Notes: a model not told the origin generated them from the sequence alone. A DNA stretch of 64,000 nucleotides from Massilia sp. WG5 (GCF_001412595.2 NZ_CP012640.2:3472001-3536000), one strand, 5' to 3'; positions 25,437 to 34,900 are shown, counted from the first letter of the stretch. A program made the numbers and translations.

Positions 25437-27287
25437 TTAATTATTCGTGACCGGCGCAGGCGTCGGCGCGGCTGCGGGAACGGGCGCCGGCGCCGGCGCC
25501 TGGGCGGCGATCCAGCGCCTGACCTGGCGCTCCAGCAGGCCCAGCGGCAGGGGGCCGTTGTCCAGCACGGCGTCGTGGAAGGCGCGGACGTCGAAGCGCT
25601 CGCCCAGCGCCGTCTGCGCCTCCGTGCGCAGCGAAGCGATGCGCAGCTGGCCGAGCTTGTAGGCCAGCGCTTCGCCGGGCCGCGCGATGTAGCGGTCGAC
25701 CTCGACCTCGTTGTCGCCGGTGGGATTGGCGGTGTTCGCGTTCAGGTAGTCGATCGCCTGCTGGCGCGTCCAGCCCAGTGCGTGGATGCCGGTGTCGGCC
25801 ACCAGCCGCGCCGCGCGCAGCAGCTCGTCGGCCAGGTAGCCGTAGCGCGGGAACGGGTCGCGCAGCAGGCCCAGGTCCGGTCCCAGGCTCTCCGCGTACA
25901 GGGCCCAGCCTTCGCCGTAGGCGCCGTACCAGCCGTAGCGCCGGAAGGCCGGCAGCGCGCTGTTCGCCCGCGCGCGCGCGACCTGCAGGTGGTGGCCCGG
26001 CAAGCCTTCGTGCAGGGTAAGCGTTTCGATTTCCCACATCGGCCGGGTGTTCAGGCGCGAGGTGTTGATCACCAGCGCCGCCGCGCGGTCCGGGCTGCCG
26101 GCTTCGTAATACGCTGCGCCCTGGCCCTCGGCGCCGGCCGCCTGTACCGGCTTGACCGCCAGTTCGTCCTGCGGGATGTTGTTGAACAGCAGCGGCAGAT
26201 GGCTGGCAATGCGCGCGATGGTGCGCCGGTAGCGGCTCAGCAGGGCGTCGGCGTCGGTGTAGAACAGGCGCGGATCGCTGCGCGCGAAGGCGATGAATTG
26301 CGCGAGATTGCCCTTGAAGCCGGTGCGCGACACCAGCGCCGCGATCTCGGCGCGGATCCGGGCCACTTCCTTCAGGCCCAGCGCGTGGATCTCGGCCGGG
26401 GCCAGGTCGCTGCTGGTGGCGCTCTTGACCAGGAAGGCGTACCACGCCGCCCCGCCGGGCAGGCTGGAGGCGGCGATGGTCGGCCGCGCGGCGGGCAGGT
26501 AGGCGTCGCGGATGAATTCCTCGAGCTGCTGCAGGCTGGGCGCCAGGCCGGAGATGGCGGCCTGGCCGTCCAGCATCAGCTGGTCGCGCACCTCCTGCGG
26601 GATGGTGGCGGGCAGGCGGCGGAAGGGTTCGGACAGGGGGCCGTCGTTCAGGTGCTCACGCAGCGCGCGCAACTGGGCCGGCAGGCCGGCCATCGCCGGC
26701 TTCGGCGCGGTCCAGCCGGTGCGCATCCCTTCGCGCAGCTGCTCGATGATGCCTTCGATGTGGCGCGGCGCCGCATTCAGGCGCGCGATCCAGGCGCGGT
26801 AGTCGCTCTCGGTGACGAAGGGCATCTGCGCGGCCAGCTGCGGCAGGCGGATGTGGATACCGTCGCGCGCCGTGATCGGTTGCGGGTCGAAGGCGACGAA
26901 GGCGGCCTGCTGCAGCTGCCTTTCCTTGTCGGCGGCGAACAGGTCGAGGGACAGCTTGTCCTGGGCGCCGAGCTGGCTGCGGTCGAGCTGGCGCGCCAGC
27001 TCCAGCATGTGCAGCTCGTGCTCCAGGGCGCGGGCGGCGCCGGCCAGCGAGGTATCGGAAAGGGTGGCGTCGTAGCGGTGGTCGCCGACCGAGGTGGCGA
27101 ATTCCGGCTGGTGCTTCAGGCGCCACTGCCAGTCGCGCTCGAACAGGGCCTGCGCCTGCTCCTTGGCGCCGTCGGCGGCGCGCGCGCCGGGCGGCGCCAG
27201 CAGGATCGCAGCGGCCAGCAGGGAGACGGTGAACAGCGGGAGGGTCAGCCGGGCCGCGAACAGCCGGGGCGCGGACAGTCGAGGCAT
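25437..27287 (-). CDS. DUF885 family metallopeptidase-like exported protein
   Basis: A 616-residue protein with a signal peptide (LTLPLFTVSLLAAAILLAPPGARA). The DUF885 fold follows, with the zinc-type motif TLHEGLPGHHLQ near residue 430 and YGEGWALYAESLGPDLGLLRDP after it, both constant in this family. Members resemble M32-like and gluzincin carboxypeptidases, but few have known substrates. It ends in an unusual Ala-Pro tail (APAPAPVPAAAPTPAPVTNN). The start MPRLSAPRLFAARL is used because the longer frame overlaps prmC. Probably periplasmic. Confidence 0.82.
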   Translation of the reverse strand: MPRLSAPRLFAARLTLPLFTVSLLAAAILLAPPGARAADGAKEQAQALFERDWQWRLKHQPEFATSVGDHRYDATLSDTSLAGAARALEHELHMLELARQLDRSQLGAQDKLSLDLFAADKERQLQQAAFVAFDPQPITARDGIHIRLPQLAAQMPFVTESDYRAWIARLNAAPRHIEGIIEQLREGMRTGWTAPKPAMAGLPAQLRALREHLNDGPLSEPFRRLPATIPQEVRDQLMLDGQAAISGLAPSLQQLEEFIRDAYLPAARPTIAASSLPGGAAWYAFLVKSATSSDLAPAEIHALGLKEVARIRAEIAALVSRTGFKGNLAQFIAFARSDPRLFYTDADALLSRYRRTIARIASHLPLLFNNIPQDELAVKPVQAAGAEGQGAAYYEAGSPDRAAALVINTSRLNTRPMWEIETLTLHEGLPGHHLQVARARANSALPAFRRYGWYGAYGEGWALYAESLGPDLGLLRDPFPRYGYLADELLRAARLVADTGIHALGWTRQQAIDYLNANTANPTGDNEVEVDRYIARPGEALAYKLGQLRIASLRTEAQTALGERFDVRAFHDAVLDNGPLPLGLLERQVRRWIAAQAPAPAPVPAAAPTPAPVTNN

Positions 27288-27352
27288 CGCGGGGCTCCGG
27301 GAAGTGGGCGGGTCATTGTAGCAAACCGAGCCGAAGCGCCGCGCGCTCTTAT

Positions 27353-28189
27353 TCAGGTGGCAATCCTGCCGCCGCTGACCCGTTCGATCCCGGCCAGGTC
27401 GCGCCAGCTCTGCACCTCGGTGTAGCCGGCGGCGTCCAGCAGGGCGCACACGCCGGCTGCCTGGTCGTAGCCGTGTTCCATCAGCAGCCAGCCGCCGGCA
27501 AGGAGGTGGCGCGGGCTGCCCTTGATGATGGCGCGCAGGGCCGACAGGCCGTCCGCGTGGTCGGTGAGGGCGCCGGTGGGTTCGAAGCGCAGGTCGCCCT
27601 GGGACAGGTGGGCGTCGCCGGCGGCGATGTAGGGCGGGTTCGAGGCAATCAGGCCAAACCTGTCGTCGGCGTCGCCGGCGTCGAGGGCGGCAAACCAGTC
27701 GCTGCGCAGGAAGCGCACGCGGACATGGTGATGTGCGGCATTGCGGCGCGCCACCTCCAGCGCCGCATCGCTGACATCCAGCGCGGTCACCGCCGCATCC
27801 GGGCGCGCATGCGCGACGGCCACCGCGATCGCGCCGCTACCGGTGCCCATGTCGAGCAGGCGGCCCTGCGGCGGCAGGCGCTCGATCGCGAGTTCCACGA
27901 GCAGTTCCGTGTCCGGGCGCGGGATCAGCACCGCTTCGCTGACCTCGAAATCGAGGCCGAAGAATTCGCGCTTGCCGACCAGGTAGGCGATCGGCTCGCC
28001 GGCCAGGCGGCGTCGCACTAATGCCGACAGGCGCGCGGCCTGTTCCGCGTCCAGCGCCTGCTCGGCGCGGGTGATCAGCTGCACGCGGCTCAAGCCGGTC
28101 GCGTGGCACAGCAGGATGCGGTTTTCCAGCGGATCGAGGGGCAGGCTCGCCTGCAGCGCGCCGATGGTGGCGCCGGGTTCGATGAGCAT
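27353..28189 (-). CDS. prmC: peptide chain release factor N5-glutamine methyltransferase
   Basis: A 278-residue S-adenosylmethionine-dependent enzyme that methylates the glutamine of the GGQ motif in release factors 1 and 2. The N-terminal helical domain is followed by EAVLIPRPDTELLVE, the cofactor motif LLDMGTGSGAIAVAVAH and the substrate-binding SNPPYIAAGD. The start MLIEPGATIGALQ overlaps the last base of dsbB, so the two are translationally coupled. The target factor gene prfA is two genes upstream on the same strand. Confidence 0.94.
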   Translation of the reverse strand: MLIEPGATIGALQASLPLDPLENRILLCHATGLSRVQLITRAEQALDAEQAARLSALVRRRLAGEPIAYLVGKREFFGLDFEVSEAVLIPRPDTELLVELAIERLPPQGRLLDMGTGSGAIAVAVAHARPDAAVTALDVSDAALEVARRNAAHHHVRVRFLRSDWFAALDAGDADDRFGLIASNPPYIAAGDAHLSQGDLRFEPTGALTDHADGLSALRAIIKGSPRHLLAGGWLLMEHGYDQAAGVCALLDAAGYTEVQSWRDLAGIERVSGGRIAT

Positions 28190-28659
28190 CAGCGTGCGCG
28201 GCGCGCCAGCACCCAGAGCAGCGCCAGGGTCAGGATCGTGAACCAGACCGCCGACCATTGCGGCACGTTCAGGCCGAGCACCGTGTCCTGGGCCGCTTCG
28301 CACAGGCCGTCGGCGCGGAACAGCCAGGGGAGCATGGTCGCGGTCGGGATCTTGTTCAGCACGGTTTCCATCGGATCGATGCCGCAGGAGAAGCCCGGGT
28401 GGGCCAGCACGTACAGGTGCTTGCCGACCACGCCCAGCCCGCCCAGCGCGCACAGCAGGGCCAGCGCGCCCAGCGCCTTGATCTTGTCGGCGAAGGCGCC
28501 GATCAGGCTGAAGATCGCGATGCCCAGGAACAGGTAGCGCTGGATCACGCACAGCGGGCAGGGCAGCATGTCCTTCACGTGCTGGAGATAGAGAGCGGCG
28601 CCGACCAGCGCGATGCTGATGGCGGCGATCAGGAGCAGGGCGTTGCGGTTGCTGGGCAT
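28189..28659 (-). CDS. dsbB: disulfide bond formation protein DsbB
   Basis: A 156-residue inner-membrane quinone-linked oxidoreductase that reoxidises DsbA in the periplasm. There are four membrane helices. The first periplasmic loop has the redox pair C34-P-L-C37 (MLPCPLCVIQRY); the second loop has C92 (FSCGIDPMETV) and C120 (RADGLCEAAQ). A quinone-near arginine follows the first pair. It sits between prfA and prmC, which are more often adjacent, and overlaps prmC by one base. Confidence 0.93.
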   Translation of the reverse strand: MPSNRNALLLIAAISIALVGAALYLQHVKDMLPCPLCVIQRYLFLGIAIFSLIGAFADKIKALGALALLCALGGLGVVGKHLYVLAHPGFSCGIDPMETVLNKIPTATMLPWLFRADGLCEAAQDTVLGLNVPQWSAVWFTILTLALLWVLARRAR

Positions 28660-28720
28660 AAAGTATTCCTTGATGACGAATCTTGCGATTCTCGCACGGC
28701 CAGACTTAACTTGGCCTGAA

Positions 28721-28798
28721 TCAAACCGGGGTCAGACTCCGGTTTTTGGAAATGTCGCGCAGGCTCTTGCCAAAATCGGGAGTCTGACCCCGGTTTGA
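28721..28798. repeat. perfect inverted REP pair (REPIN-like)
   Basis: TCAAACCGGGGTCAGACTCC (28721-28740) recurs as its exact reverse complement at 28779-28798, with a 38-base spacer. It fills the gap between prfA and dsbB, ending 6 bases from the prfA stop. The core is shared with the repeats at 7491-7601. Two 20-base inverted REPs about 80 bases overall is the REPIN format. Confidence 0.8.
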
Positions 28799-28804
28799 GG
28801 ATGG

Positions 28805-29881
28805 TCAATCGCCGAGGGCGGCCAGCAGTTCGGCCTGGTGCTCTGCGGACAGGGCATTGGTCAGCTCGTTCAGGTCGCCGTCCATGATCATGTCCAGCTT
28901 GTACAGCGTCAAGTTGATGCGGTGATCGGTCAGGCGGCCCTGCGGGAAGTTGTAGGTGCGGATGCGCTCGCTGCGGTCGCCCGAGCCGATCAGGCTTTTA
29001 CGGGTCGCCGCCTCCTTGCTCTGCTGTTCGCGCAGCTGCACGTCCTTGATGCGCGCGGCCAGCACCTTCATCGCCTGCGCCTTGTTCTTGTGCTGGCTGC
29101 GGTCGTCCTGGCACTCGACCACGATCCCGGTCGGCAGGTGGGTGATGCGTACCGCGGAATCGGTCTTGTTGATGTGCTGGCCGCCGGCGCCGGAGGCGCG
29201 GTAGGTGTCGATGCGCAGGTCGGCCGGGTTGATCTGCACGTCCTCGACCTCGTCCGCCTCCGGCATCACCGCCACCGTGCAGGCCGAGGTGTGGATCCGG
29301 CCCTGCGTTTCCGTGGCCGGCACGCGCTGCACGCGGTGGCCGCCGGACTCGAACTTCAGCTTCGAATACACGCCGTTGCCGATGATGCGCACGATGACTT
29401 CACGGTAGCCGCCCAGGTCGGACGGCGATTCCGACACCACCTCGACCTGCCAGCGGTTGCGTTCGGCGTAGCGGGTGTACATGCGCAGCAGGTCGCCGGC
29501 GAACAGGGCCGACTCGTCGCCGCCGGTGCCGGCGCGGATCTCGAGGAAGATGTTGCGCTCGTCGTTCTCGTCCTTCGGCAGCAGCATCTTCTGCAGCTCC
29601 AGGTCGAGCTGGGCCAGGCGTTCCCTGGCCGACTCGATCTCGTCCTGGGCCAGCTCCTTCATCTCCGGGTCGGACAGCATCTCCTGCGCGGTGGCGATGT
29701 CGTCCTGGGCGGTCTGGTACTGGTGATAGACGGCGACCAGCGGACCGAGTTCGGCATGCTCGCGGCTCATCTTGCGGAAGGTCTCCATGTTCGAGGTGGC
29801 GCCTTCGGTCGCCAGCAGCTCGTCCAGTTCGACGAGGCGGTTGGCCAGTTGGTCCAGCTTGGCCAGCATGGATGGTTTCAT
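28805..29881 (-). CDS. prfA: peptide chain release factor 1
   Basis: A 358-residue protein that terminates translation at UAA and UAG. The ribosome-acting GGQ is in [26 protein letters not shown], and this glutamine is the PrmC target. The anticodon-like stop-recognition region ([27 protein letters not shown]) includes the PAT tripeptide typical of RF1 rather than RF2. It is 87 bases after hemA, the common betaproteobacterial order. Confidence 0.96.
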   Translation of the reverse strand: MKPSMLAKLDQLANRLVELDELLATEGATSNMETFRKMSREHAELGPLVAVYHQYQTAQDDIATAQEMLSDPEMKELAQDEIESARERLAQLDLELQKMLLPKDENDERNIFLEIRAGTGGDESALFAGDLLRMYTRYAERNRWQVEVVSESPSDLGGYREVIVRIIGNGVYSKLKFESGGHRVQRVPATETQGRIHTSACTVAVMPEADEVEDVQINPADLRIDTYRASGAGGQHINKTDSAVRITHLPTGIVVECQDDRSQHKNKAQAMKVLAARIKDVQLREQQSKEAATRKSLIGSGDRSERIRTYNFPQGRLTDHRINLTLYKLDMIMDGDLNELTNALSAEHQAELLAALGD

Positions 29882-29968
29882 AGTGTTCGGGGCGAAATGG
29901 GATAAGACAGGCCGCGCAGGCGGCTCGGGGGCGCGACCGGGGAAGGCCGCGCGACGGGAACACGGGCG

Positions 29969-31255
29969 CTAACGGCGGCCGCGGAACAGCTGGGGCAGCA
30001 GGGCGGCCAGGCGCGCGCGTTCGTCGCCCTGGGCACGGTGCAGGGCCTGTTGCGGGCCGTGCAGGAATTTGGCGGTGAGACCCTTCGACAGCGCGTCGAG
30101 CACGGCGTCGACGTCTTCTCCCTTGGCCAGCAGCTTGCGCGCGCGTTCCAGTTCGGCCAGGCGCAGGCTTTCGCTGGACTCGTGCAGGTCGCGGATCACC
30201 GGCACCACGGCGCGGTCGCCGATCCAGTGCATGAAGGATTGCACGCGGGTGTCGATGATCGCTTCGGCCTGGGCCACCGCCGCCTGGCGGTGCTCGACGC
30301 CGGTGCGCACCACCTCGGCGAGGTCGTCGACCGTGTACAGGAACACGTCGTCGAGCTTGCCGACTTCGGGTTCGATGTCGCGCGGGACCGCCAGGTCGAC
30401 CATGAACATCGGGCGGTGGCGGCGCGCCTTGATCGCGCGCTCGACCAGGCCCTTGCCGATCAGCGGCAGGGTCGAGGCGGTCGAGGAGATCACGATGTCG
30501 TACTGCGGCAGCAGTTCCGGCAGGTCGGCCAGGCGGATCGCGCGGCCGGCAAAGCGCGCGGCCAGGCTCTCGCCGCGTTCGAGCGTGCGGTTGGCGATCG
30601 TGATCGATTTCGGCTTCTGGGCCGCGAAGTGGGTCGCGCACAGCTCGATCATCTCGCCGGCGCCGATGAACAGCACGTTCTGCTCGCTGACGGAATCGAA
30701 GATGCGCTCCGACAGGCGCACCGCGGCGGCCGCCATCGAGACGCTGTGGGCGCCGATCTCGGTGGTGCTGCGCACTTCCTTGGCCACCGCGAAACTGCGC
30801 TGGAACAGCTGGTGCAGATAGGTGCCGAGGCCGCCGGCTTCGTCGGCGACGCGCACCGCGTCCTTCATCTGGCCCAGGATCTGGGCTTCGCCGAGGACCA
30901 TCGAGTCCAGGCCGGAAGCGACGCGGAAGGCGTGGCGCACCGCGTCATGCTGGGGCAGCATGTACAGGTGCGGACGCAGTTCGGAGAAGTTCAGCCGGTG
31001 ATAGTCGGCCAGGAAGCGGGCGGACGCGTCGAGCGGGTCGGCAACGTCGCTGGCGGCATACATCTCGGTGCGGTTGCAGGTCGAGAGCAGGGCCGCTTCG
31101 TGTTCGCCGCGGCTATTGCTGGGCGGGTCCTGGCGCGCGAACCAGCCGCGCGCCGCCTGCACCGCCTGGCCCAGATGCTCGGGCGCCAGCGCCAGTTGCT
31201 CGCGCAGCGAGACCGGTGCGGTGTTGTGATTCAGGCCGACGGCGAGCAGTTGCAT
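29969..31255 (-). CDS. hemA: glutamyl-tRNA reductase
   Basis: A 428-residue NADPH-dependent enzyme that reduces glutamyl-tRNA to glutamate-1-semialdehyde, the first committed step of haem synthesis by the C5 route. [16 protein letters not shown] opens the protein. The catalytic cysteine is C60 in [12 protein letters not shown], then [13 protein letters not shown], and the NADPH loop is [18 protein letters not shown]. The last third is the helical dimerisation domain. It heads the hemA-prfA-dsbB-prmC run. Confidence 0.96.
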   Translation of the reverse strand: MQLLAVGLNHNTAPVSLREQLALAPEHLGQAVQAARGWFARQDPPSNSRGEHEAALLSTCNRTEMYAASDVADPLDASARFLADYHRLNFSELRPHLYMLPQHDAVRHAFRVASGLDSMVLGEAQILGQMKDAVRVADEAGGLGTYLHQLFQRSFAVAKEVRSTTEIGAHSVSMAAAAVRLSERIFDSVSEQNVLFIGAGEMIELCATHFAAQKPKSITIANRTLERGESLAARFAGRAIRLADLPELLPQYDIVISSTASTLPLIGKGLVERAIKARRHRPMFMVDLAVPRDIEPEVGKLDDVFLYTVDDLAEVVRTGVEHRQAAVAQAEAIIDTRVQSFMHWIGDRAVVPVIRDLHESSESLRLAELERARKLLAKGEDVDAVLDALSKGLTAKFLHGPQQALHRAQGDERARLAALLPQLFRGRR

Positions 31256-31308
31256 GGGTGGTCAAAAAATGGGCAGCGCGCCCATTATACCCCGATGGCG
31301 CAAGCGTT

Positions 31309-31998
31309 TCACGCCCCCAGCTTTTCCAGCCGGTACCCGTAGCTGTACACCGGCACCAGGCGGAAACCGTTCTCCGGACGCAGGCGCAGCTTGTTGCGCA
31401 CGCGCGAGACGTGGGTGTCCATGGTGCGCGAAGGCACGGCGGTTTCGCGCACCCAGATCGATTCGTGGATGTAGGCGCGCGACAGCGGACGGCCGAGGTT
31501 GCGGAAAAACAGCAGCGCCAGGTTGAATTCCTTGTGCGTGACGTCGATCGCCTCGCCGCCCATGGTCAGGCGACCCGGACGGGTTTCAAAGGTATAAGGA
31601 CCGAATTGCAGCTGTTCGGCGCCGTTCTGCGAGGGATAGGCCCGGCGCAGCAGGGCCTGCACCCGCGCCACCAGTTCGCCGCGGCGCAGCGGCTTGACCA
31701 GGTAGTCGTCGGCGCCGGCGGTCACGCCGGACACGATATCGTCTTCGGACGCGCTGCCGGCCAGGAACATGGTCGGGGTATTCGGCGCCATCTTTTCCTT
31801 GGCGCGGCGCAGCAGTTCGGCGCCCGGGACGTCGTTGATCTGCCAATCCATGATCAGGAGATCGGTGCTGTCCTTGCGCAGCTGGCCCAGCAATTCCTTG
31901 CCGCTGTCGAAGGCTTGGCACTGGTGCCCGGCGCCAGACAGTACCTGGCAGATCAATTCGGCCTGGGAAGTATCGTTATCCAGTACTGCAATTCTCAT
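31309..31998 (-). CDS. OmpR-type response regulator, orphan
   Basis: A 229-residue two-domain regulator. The receiver domain has the acidic pair in VLDNDTSQ, phospho-acceptor D51 (LLIMDWQIND) and GADDYLVKPLRRGEL. The winged-helix domain includes VTHKEFNLALLFFRNLGRPLSRAYIHESIW and SRTMDTHVSRVRNKL. Adjacent genes include no histidine kinase, so its partner lies elsewhere. A perfect 22-base palindrome sits 40-61 bases upstream of its start and may be an operator. Confidence 0.9.
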   Translation of the reverse strand: MRIAVLDNDTSQAELICQVLSGAGHQCQAFDSGKELLGQLRKDSTDLLIMDWQINDVPGAELLRRAKEKMAPNTPTMFLAGSASEDDIVSGVTAGADDYLVKPLRRGELVARVQALLRRAYPSQNGAEQLQFGPYTFETRPGRLTMGGEAIDVTHKEFNLALLFFRNLGRPLSRAYIHESIWVRETAVPSRTMDTHVSRVRNKLRLRPENGFRLVPVYSYGYRLEKLGA

Positions 31999-32037
31999 GA
32001 TGAAGCGGTCTCGACAGGTGGGACTACAAGCAATTTT

Positions 32038-32059
32038 GTTGTAGGATCGATCCTACAAC
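32038..32059. promoter_or_regulatory. 22-bp perfect palindrome between divergent genes
   Basis: The arm GTTGTAGGATC (32038-32048) is followed directly by its reverse complement, with no central gap. It lies 40 bases upstream of the orphan regulator and about 150 bases before the DUF697-like gene. Uninterrupted dyads of this length usually mark the site of a dimeric repressor or activator. I do not recognise the factor. Confidence 0.55.
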
Positions 32060-32210
32060 TTATTACCGAATATAGCAGATTTTTTAAAATCAAAGCTACA
32101 TATGCTTCAGATAAATTTACATTTTCGTTGGGGAATAACGTCACAGCCGTGACAGCCCGCCTGCACGGCCCGGGCTACACTGTCCTTACGAAAGCAAATC
32201 GGGGAATGCA

Positions 32211-32744
32211 ATGCTGAAGAAGCTGTTCAAGAAAAAGGGTCACGGGAGCGCGGTGACGCTGTTGCCGATGTCGGGCGACGACATCGGCCGGGTGCGTGAG
32301 CGTTGCCGGATGCTGGTGCGCAAGCGCGCGGCGATTTCCGCCGGCATCTCGGCGGTGCCGATCCCCGGCATCGACATGGTCGCCGACCTCACCAGCTTCG
32401 CCTCGATGGTCGAGGACATCAACAAGGATTTCGGGCTCACGCCCGCGCAGATCGAGGCGCTGCAGCCGCACATGCGGGTCGTCACCTACCAGGCGATGGC
32501 GGCGCTCGGCGGCACGCTGGTCGGCAAGATCGTGACCAAGGAGCTGGTGCTGAAACTGTTACAGAAGTCGGGAGCGAAGCTGGCGGCCAAGTCGGCCACG
32601 AAAATCGTGCCGCTGGCGGGGCAGATCGCCTCCGCGGCGATCGGCTTCGCGCTGTTTCGCCAGATGGGCTACCAGCACGTGGAAGCCTGCGCCAGGGTGG
32701 CGCAGGAGGTGGGACAGGCGGCGGACAAGCTGCACCCGGCCTGA
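32211..32744 (+). CDS. DUF697-like membrane-associated protein
   Basis: A 177-residue protein. A short basic start (MLKKLFKKKGHG) precedes RKRAAISAGISAVPIPGIDMVADLTSFASMVEDINKDFGL, a pattern of small hydrophobic helices with the P-x-P-G-x-D turn seen in DUF697 proteins and the C-terminal part of some Era-like GTPases. A second hydrophobic block (KSATKIVPLAGQIASAAIGFALFRQMGY) lies near residues 130-155. There is no GTPase domain here. A role in membrane association is plausible, but the function is unknown. It converges with minE across a 30-base gap. Confidence 0.7.
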   Translation: MLKKLFKKKGHGSAVTLLPMSGDDIGRVRERCRMLVRKRAAISAGISAVPIPGIDMVADLTSFASMVEDINKDFGLTPAQIEALQPHMRVVTYQAMAALGGTLVGKIVTKELVLKLLQKSGAKLAAKSATKIVPLAGQIASAAIGFALFRQMGYQHVEACARVAQEVGQAADKLHPA

Positions 32745-32774
32745 AGGCGGCCGGGGCGGGAGATCAACCCGGGC

Positions 32775-33026
32775 TCAGGCGTCCGGCAGGACCACGTTGA
32801 CGTCGAGGACTTCCAGGTTGCCCTGGCGGTCCAGCGAGATCTTGATGTCGTCCGCGTTGACCTTGGTGTACTTCGAGATCACCTCGATCAGCTCGCGGTG
32901 CAGGGCCGGCAGGAAATCCGGGCCGCCGGCACGGCCGCGTTCGCGGGCGATGATGATCTGCAGCCTTTCCTTGGCCGCCGTGGCGCTTTTCTGATTCTTC
33001 GGAAACAGGAATGAGAGCAGGGGCAT
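32775..33026 (-). CDS. minE: cell division topological specificity factor MinE
   Basis: An 83-residue protein that stimulates the MinD ATPase and drives pole-to-pole oscillation. The N-terminal part includes the amphipathic start (MPLLSFLFPKNQKSATAAKERLQIIIARERG), with the MinD-contacting helix RLQIIIARER. The rest is the dimeric topological domain (LIEVISKYTKVNADDIKISLDRQGNLEVLDVNVVLP). It is one base from minD, so they are co-translated. Confidence 0.96.
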   Translation of the reverse strand: MPLLSFLFPKNQKSATAAKERLQIIIARERGRAGGPDFLPALHRELIEVISKYTKVNADDIKISLDRQGNLEVLDVNVVLPDA

Positions 33027-33027
33027 G

Positions 33028-33843
33028 TCACTTTGCTCCGAATAAACGCTGCAGCAGGCCGGGTTTTTCGTAGTTGGTGAAGCGCAGCGGGATCTCTTCG
33101 CCGAGGAAGCGCGCCACCACATCCTGGTAGGCCTGGGCGACGTCGGTTTCCTTGAAGTGGATGGCCGGGTTGCCCTGGTTCGACGCGTGCAGCACCGCTT
33201 CCGATTCCGGGATGATGCCGATCATCGGAATGCGTAGGATTTCCTGCACGTCCTGGTAGGACAGCATTTCGTCGTTTTCCACGCGGCGCGGCGAGTAGCG
33301 CGTGATCAACAGGTGTTCCTTGACCGGTTCGCCGCCGCTCTGGGCGCGGCGCGACTTGGCCTGCAGGATGCCGAGGATGCGGTCGGAGTCGCGCACCGAC
33401 GACACTTCCGGGTTGGTGACGATGATCGCCTCGTCGGCGAAGGTCAGGGCCATCAGCGCGCCGTGCTCGATGCCGGCCGGCGAGTCGCAGATGATGAATT
33501 CGAAGTCCATCTTGACCAGGTCGTTGAGCACGCGCTCGACGCCGTCTTCGGTCAGGGCGTCCTTGTCGCGGGTCTGCGAGGCCGGCAGGATGAACAGGTT
33601 GTCGCAATGCTTGTCCTTGATCAGCGCCTGGGTCAGCGTCGCTTCCTTGTTGACCACGTTGATCAGGTCGTACACCACGCGGCGTTCGCAACCCATGATC
33701 AGGTCCAGGTTACGCAGGCCGACGTCGAAGTCGATGACGACGGTCTTGTGGCCGCGCAGTGCCAGGCCGCTCGCAAAGCTCGCACTCGAAGTGGTCTTGC
33801 CCACACCGCCCTTACCGGACGTTACAACGATAATTCTTGCCAT
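33028..33843 (-). CDS. minD: septum site-determining protein MinD
   Basis: A 271-residue ParA-type membrane ATPase. The deviant Walker A is SGKGGVGKTT at residues 9-18, the switch regions are DFDVGLRNLDLIMGCERR and CDSPAGIEHGAL, and the C-terminal amphipathic helix (YEKPGLLQRLFG) is the membrane-targeting sequence. With MinC it blocks division near the poles. It lies 54 bases after minC in the usual minC-minD-minE order. Confidence 0.97.
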   Translation of the reverse strand: MARIIVVTSGKGGVGKTTSSASFASGLALRGHKTVVIDFDVGLRNLDLIMGCERRVVYDLINVVNKEATLTQALIKDKHCDNLFILPASQTRDKDALTEDGVERVLNDLVKMDFEFIICDSPAGIEHGALMALTFADEAIIVTNPEVSSVRDSDRILGILQAKSRRAQSGGEPVKEHLLITRYSPRRVENDEMLSYQDVQEILRIPMIGIIPESEAVLHASNQGNPAIHFKETDVAQAYQDVVARFLGEEIPLRFTNYEKPGLLQRLFGAK

Positions 33844-33897
33844 GAAAATTAAAGGTCCTATTCAGTATCTGGTCAGTGCTGGGGGGATCGAGCAAGC

Positions 33898-34686
33898 TCA
33901 GGCGCGGCTCGCCGAACCCAGCGATGATATATCGATTCGGTCGCCGACCAAACGGATTTGTGCCGGCTGGCGCGACAGTTCGGCCGGAAAACCTTCGTCG
34001 AAGGTGCGGTACACGCCCGCGATCGACACCAGTTCCGGCTGCATTGACAGCGCGAAGATGCGCGCCTCCGCATTGCCCGAGGCGCCGGCCAGGGCACGGC
34101 CGTGCAGCGGCGCATACACATGGATGCTGCCGTCCGCGATGAGCTCGGCGCCGTTGTTTACCACCGCAGTGATGATCAGGTCGGTGCCGCGTGCATAGAT
34201 ACGCTGGCCGGCGCGCACCGGGGTGTCGACGATCATGGCCTGGGCCGGCACCGCCGGCGCGGGGGCCGGTGCAGGAGCAGGAGCAGGAGCAGGGGCGGGC
34301 ACCGGGGCGGCGCTCGGCGCGGCCGGGGCTTCCTCGCGTGCGGCCGGGGTCCGCGCCACGCCGCTCGAGCCGTCGTCCAGGAACAGGCCGTGGGCGCGGA
34401 TCGCCGCGTGCAGCGCGGCCGGGGCGCCGCGCACCGCGACCGCGTTCAGGCGGTAATTCTTCAGCAGCGCCACCAGGGCCGGCCAATCGACCTGCGCGGC
34501 GTCGTCGGCGATGCCGGCGACGTCGATGACGGCGAATTCATCCTCGAAAAAGTCCGATACCCCACCGGTCATCTGCTTGAGTGCGGCGTCGATCGCGATC
34601 GGATCGGCCGAATGCAGGATGGTCGAAATCGCCACGACCGTGGAAATCTTTATTTCGATGGGTAAGGAGCTCGGGCTTTTGGACAT
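33898..34686 (-). CDS. minC: septum site-determining protein MinC
   Basis: A 262-residue FtsZ assembly inhibitor. The N-terminal FtsZ-binding domain spans about 1-110. The C-terminal beta-helix (about 150-262) has DTPVRAGQRIYARGTDLIITAVVNNGAELIADGSIHVYAPLHGRALAGASGNAEARIFA, the usual MinD- and septum-binding face. Between them is a long Ala-Pro linker (about 113-148) made of repeated AP pairs, longer and more regular than usual. It is the first gene of the min operon. Confidence 0.95.
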   Translation of the reverse strand: MSKSPSSLPIEIKISTVVAISTILHSADPIAIDAALKQMTGGVSDFFEDEFAVIDVAGIADDAAQVDWPALVALLKNYRLNAVAVRGAPAALHAAIRAHGLFLDDGSSGVARTPAAREEAPAAPSAAPVPAPAPAPAPAPAPAPAVPAQAMIVDTPVRAGQRIYARGTDLIITAVVNNGAELIADGSIHVYAPLHGRALAGASGNAEARIFALSMQPELVSIAGVYRTFDEGFPAELSRQPAQIRLVGDRIDISSLGSASRA

Positions 34687-34900
34687 AAAACGTTCTGGTT
34701 GGAACTAGCCCGTGCATTCTACTGTGAAAGTTCCTCGAAAGGTAAAGGGTTTAGGCTAGATCGTAATAGGCGGCAATGGGTATTTCCATAGATAAAAAAC
34801 TGAACAATAAAAGATGCTCTGCAATAACACAATTAGCTGAAATGACGGGTTTCTATCATAAATAAACTGATAAGATTGATTTCGCTCAAACGGGGCATAC

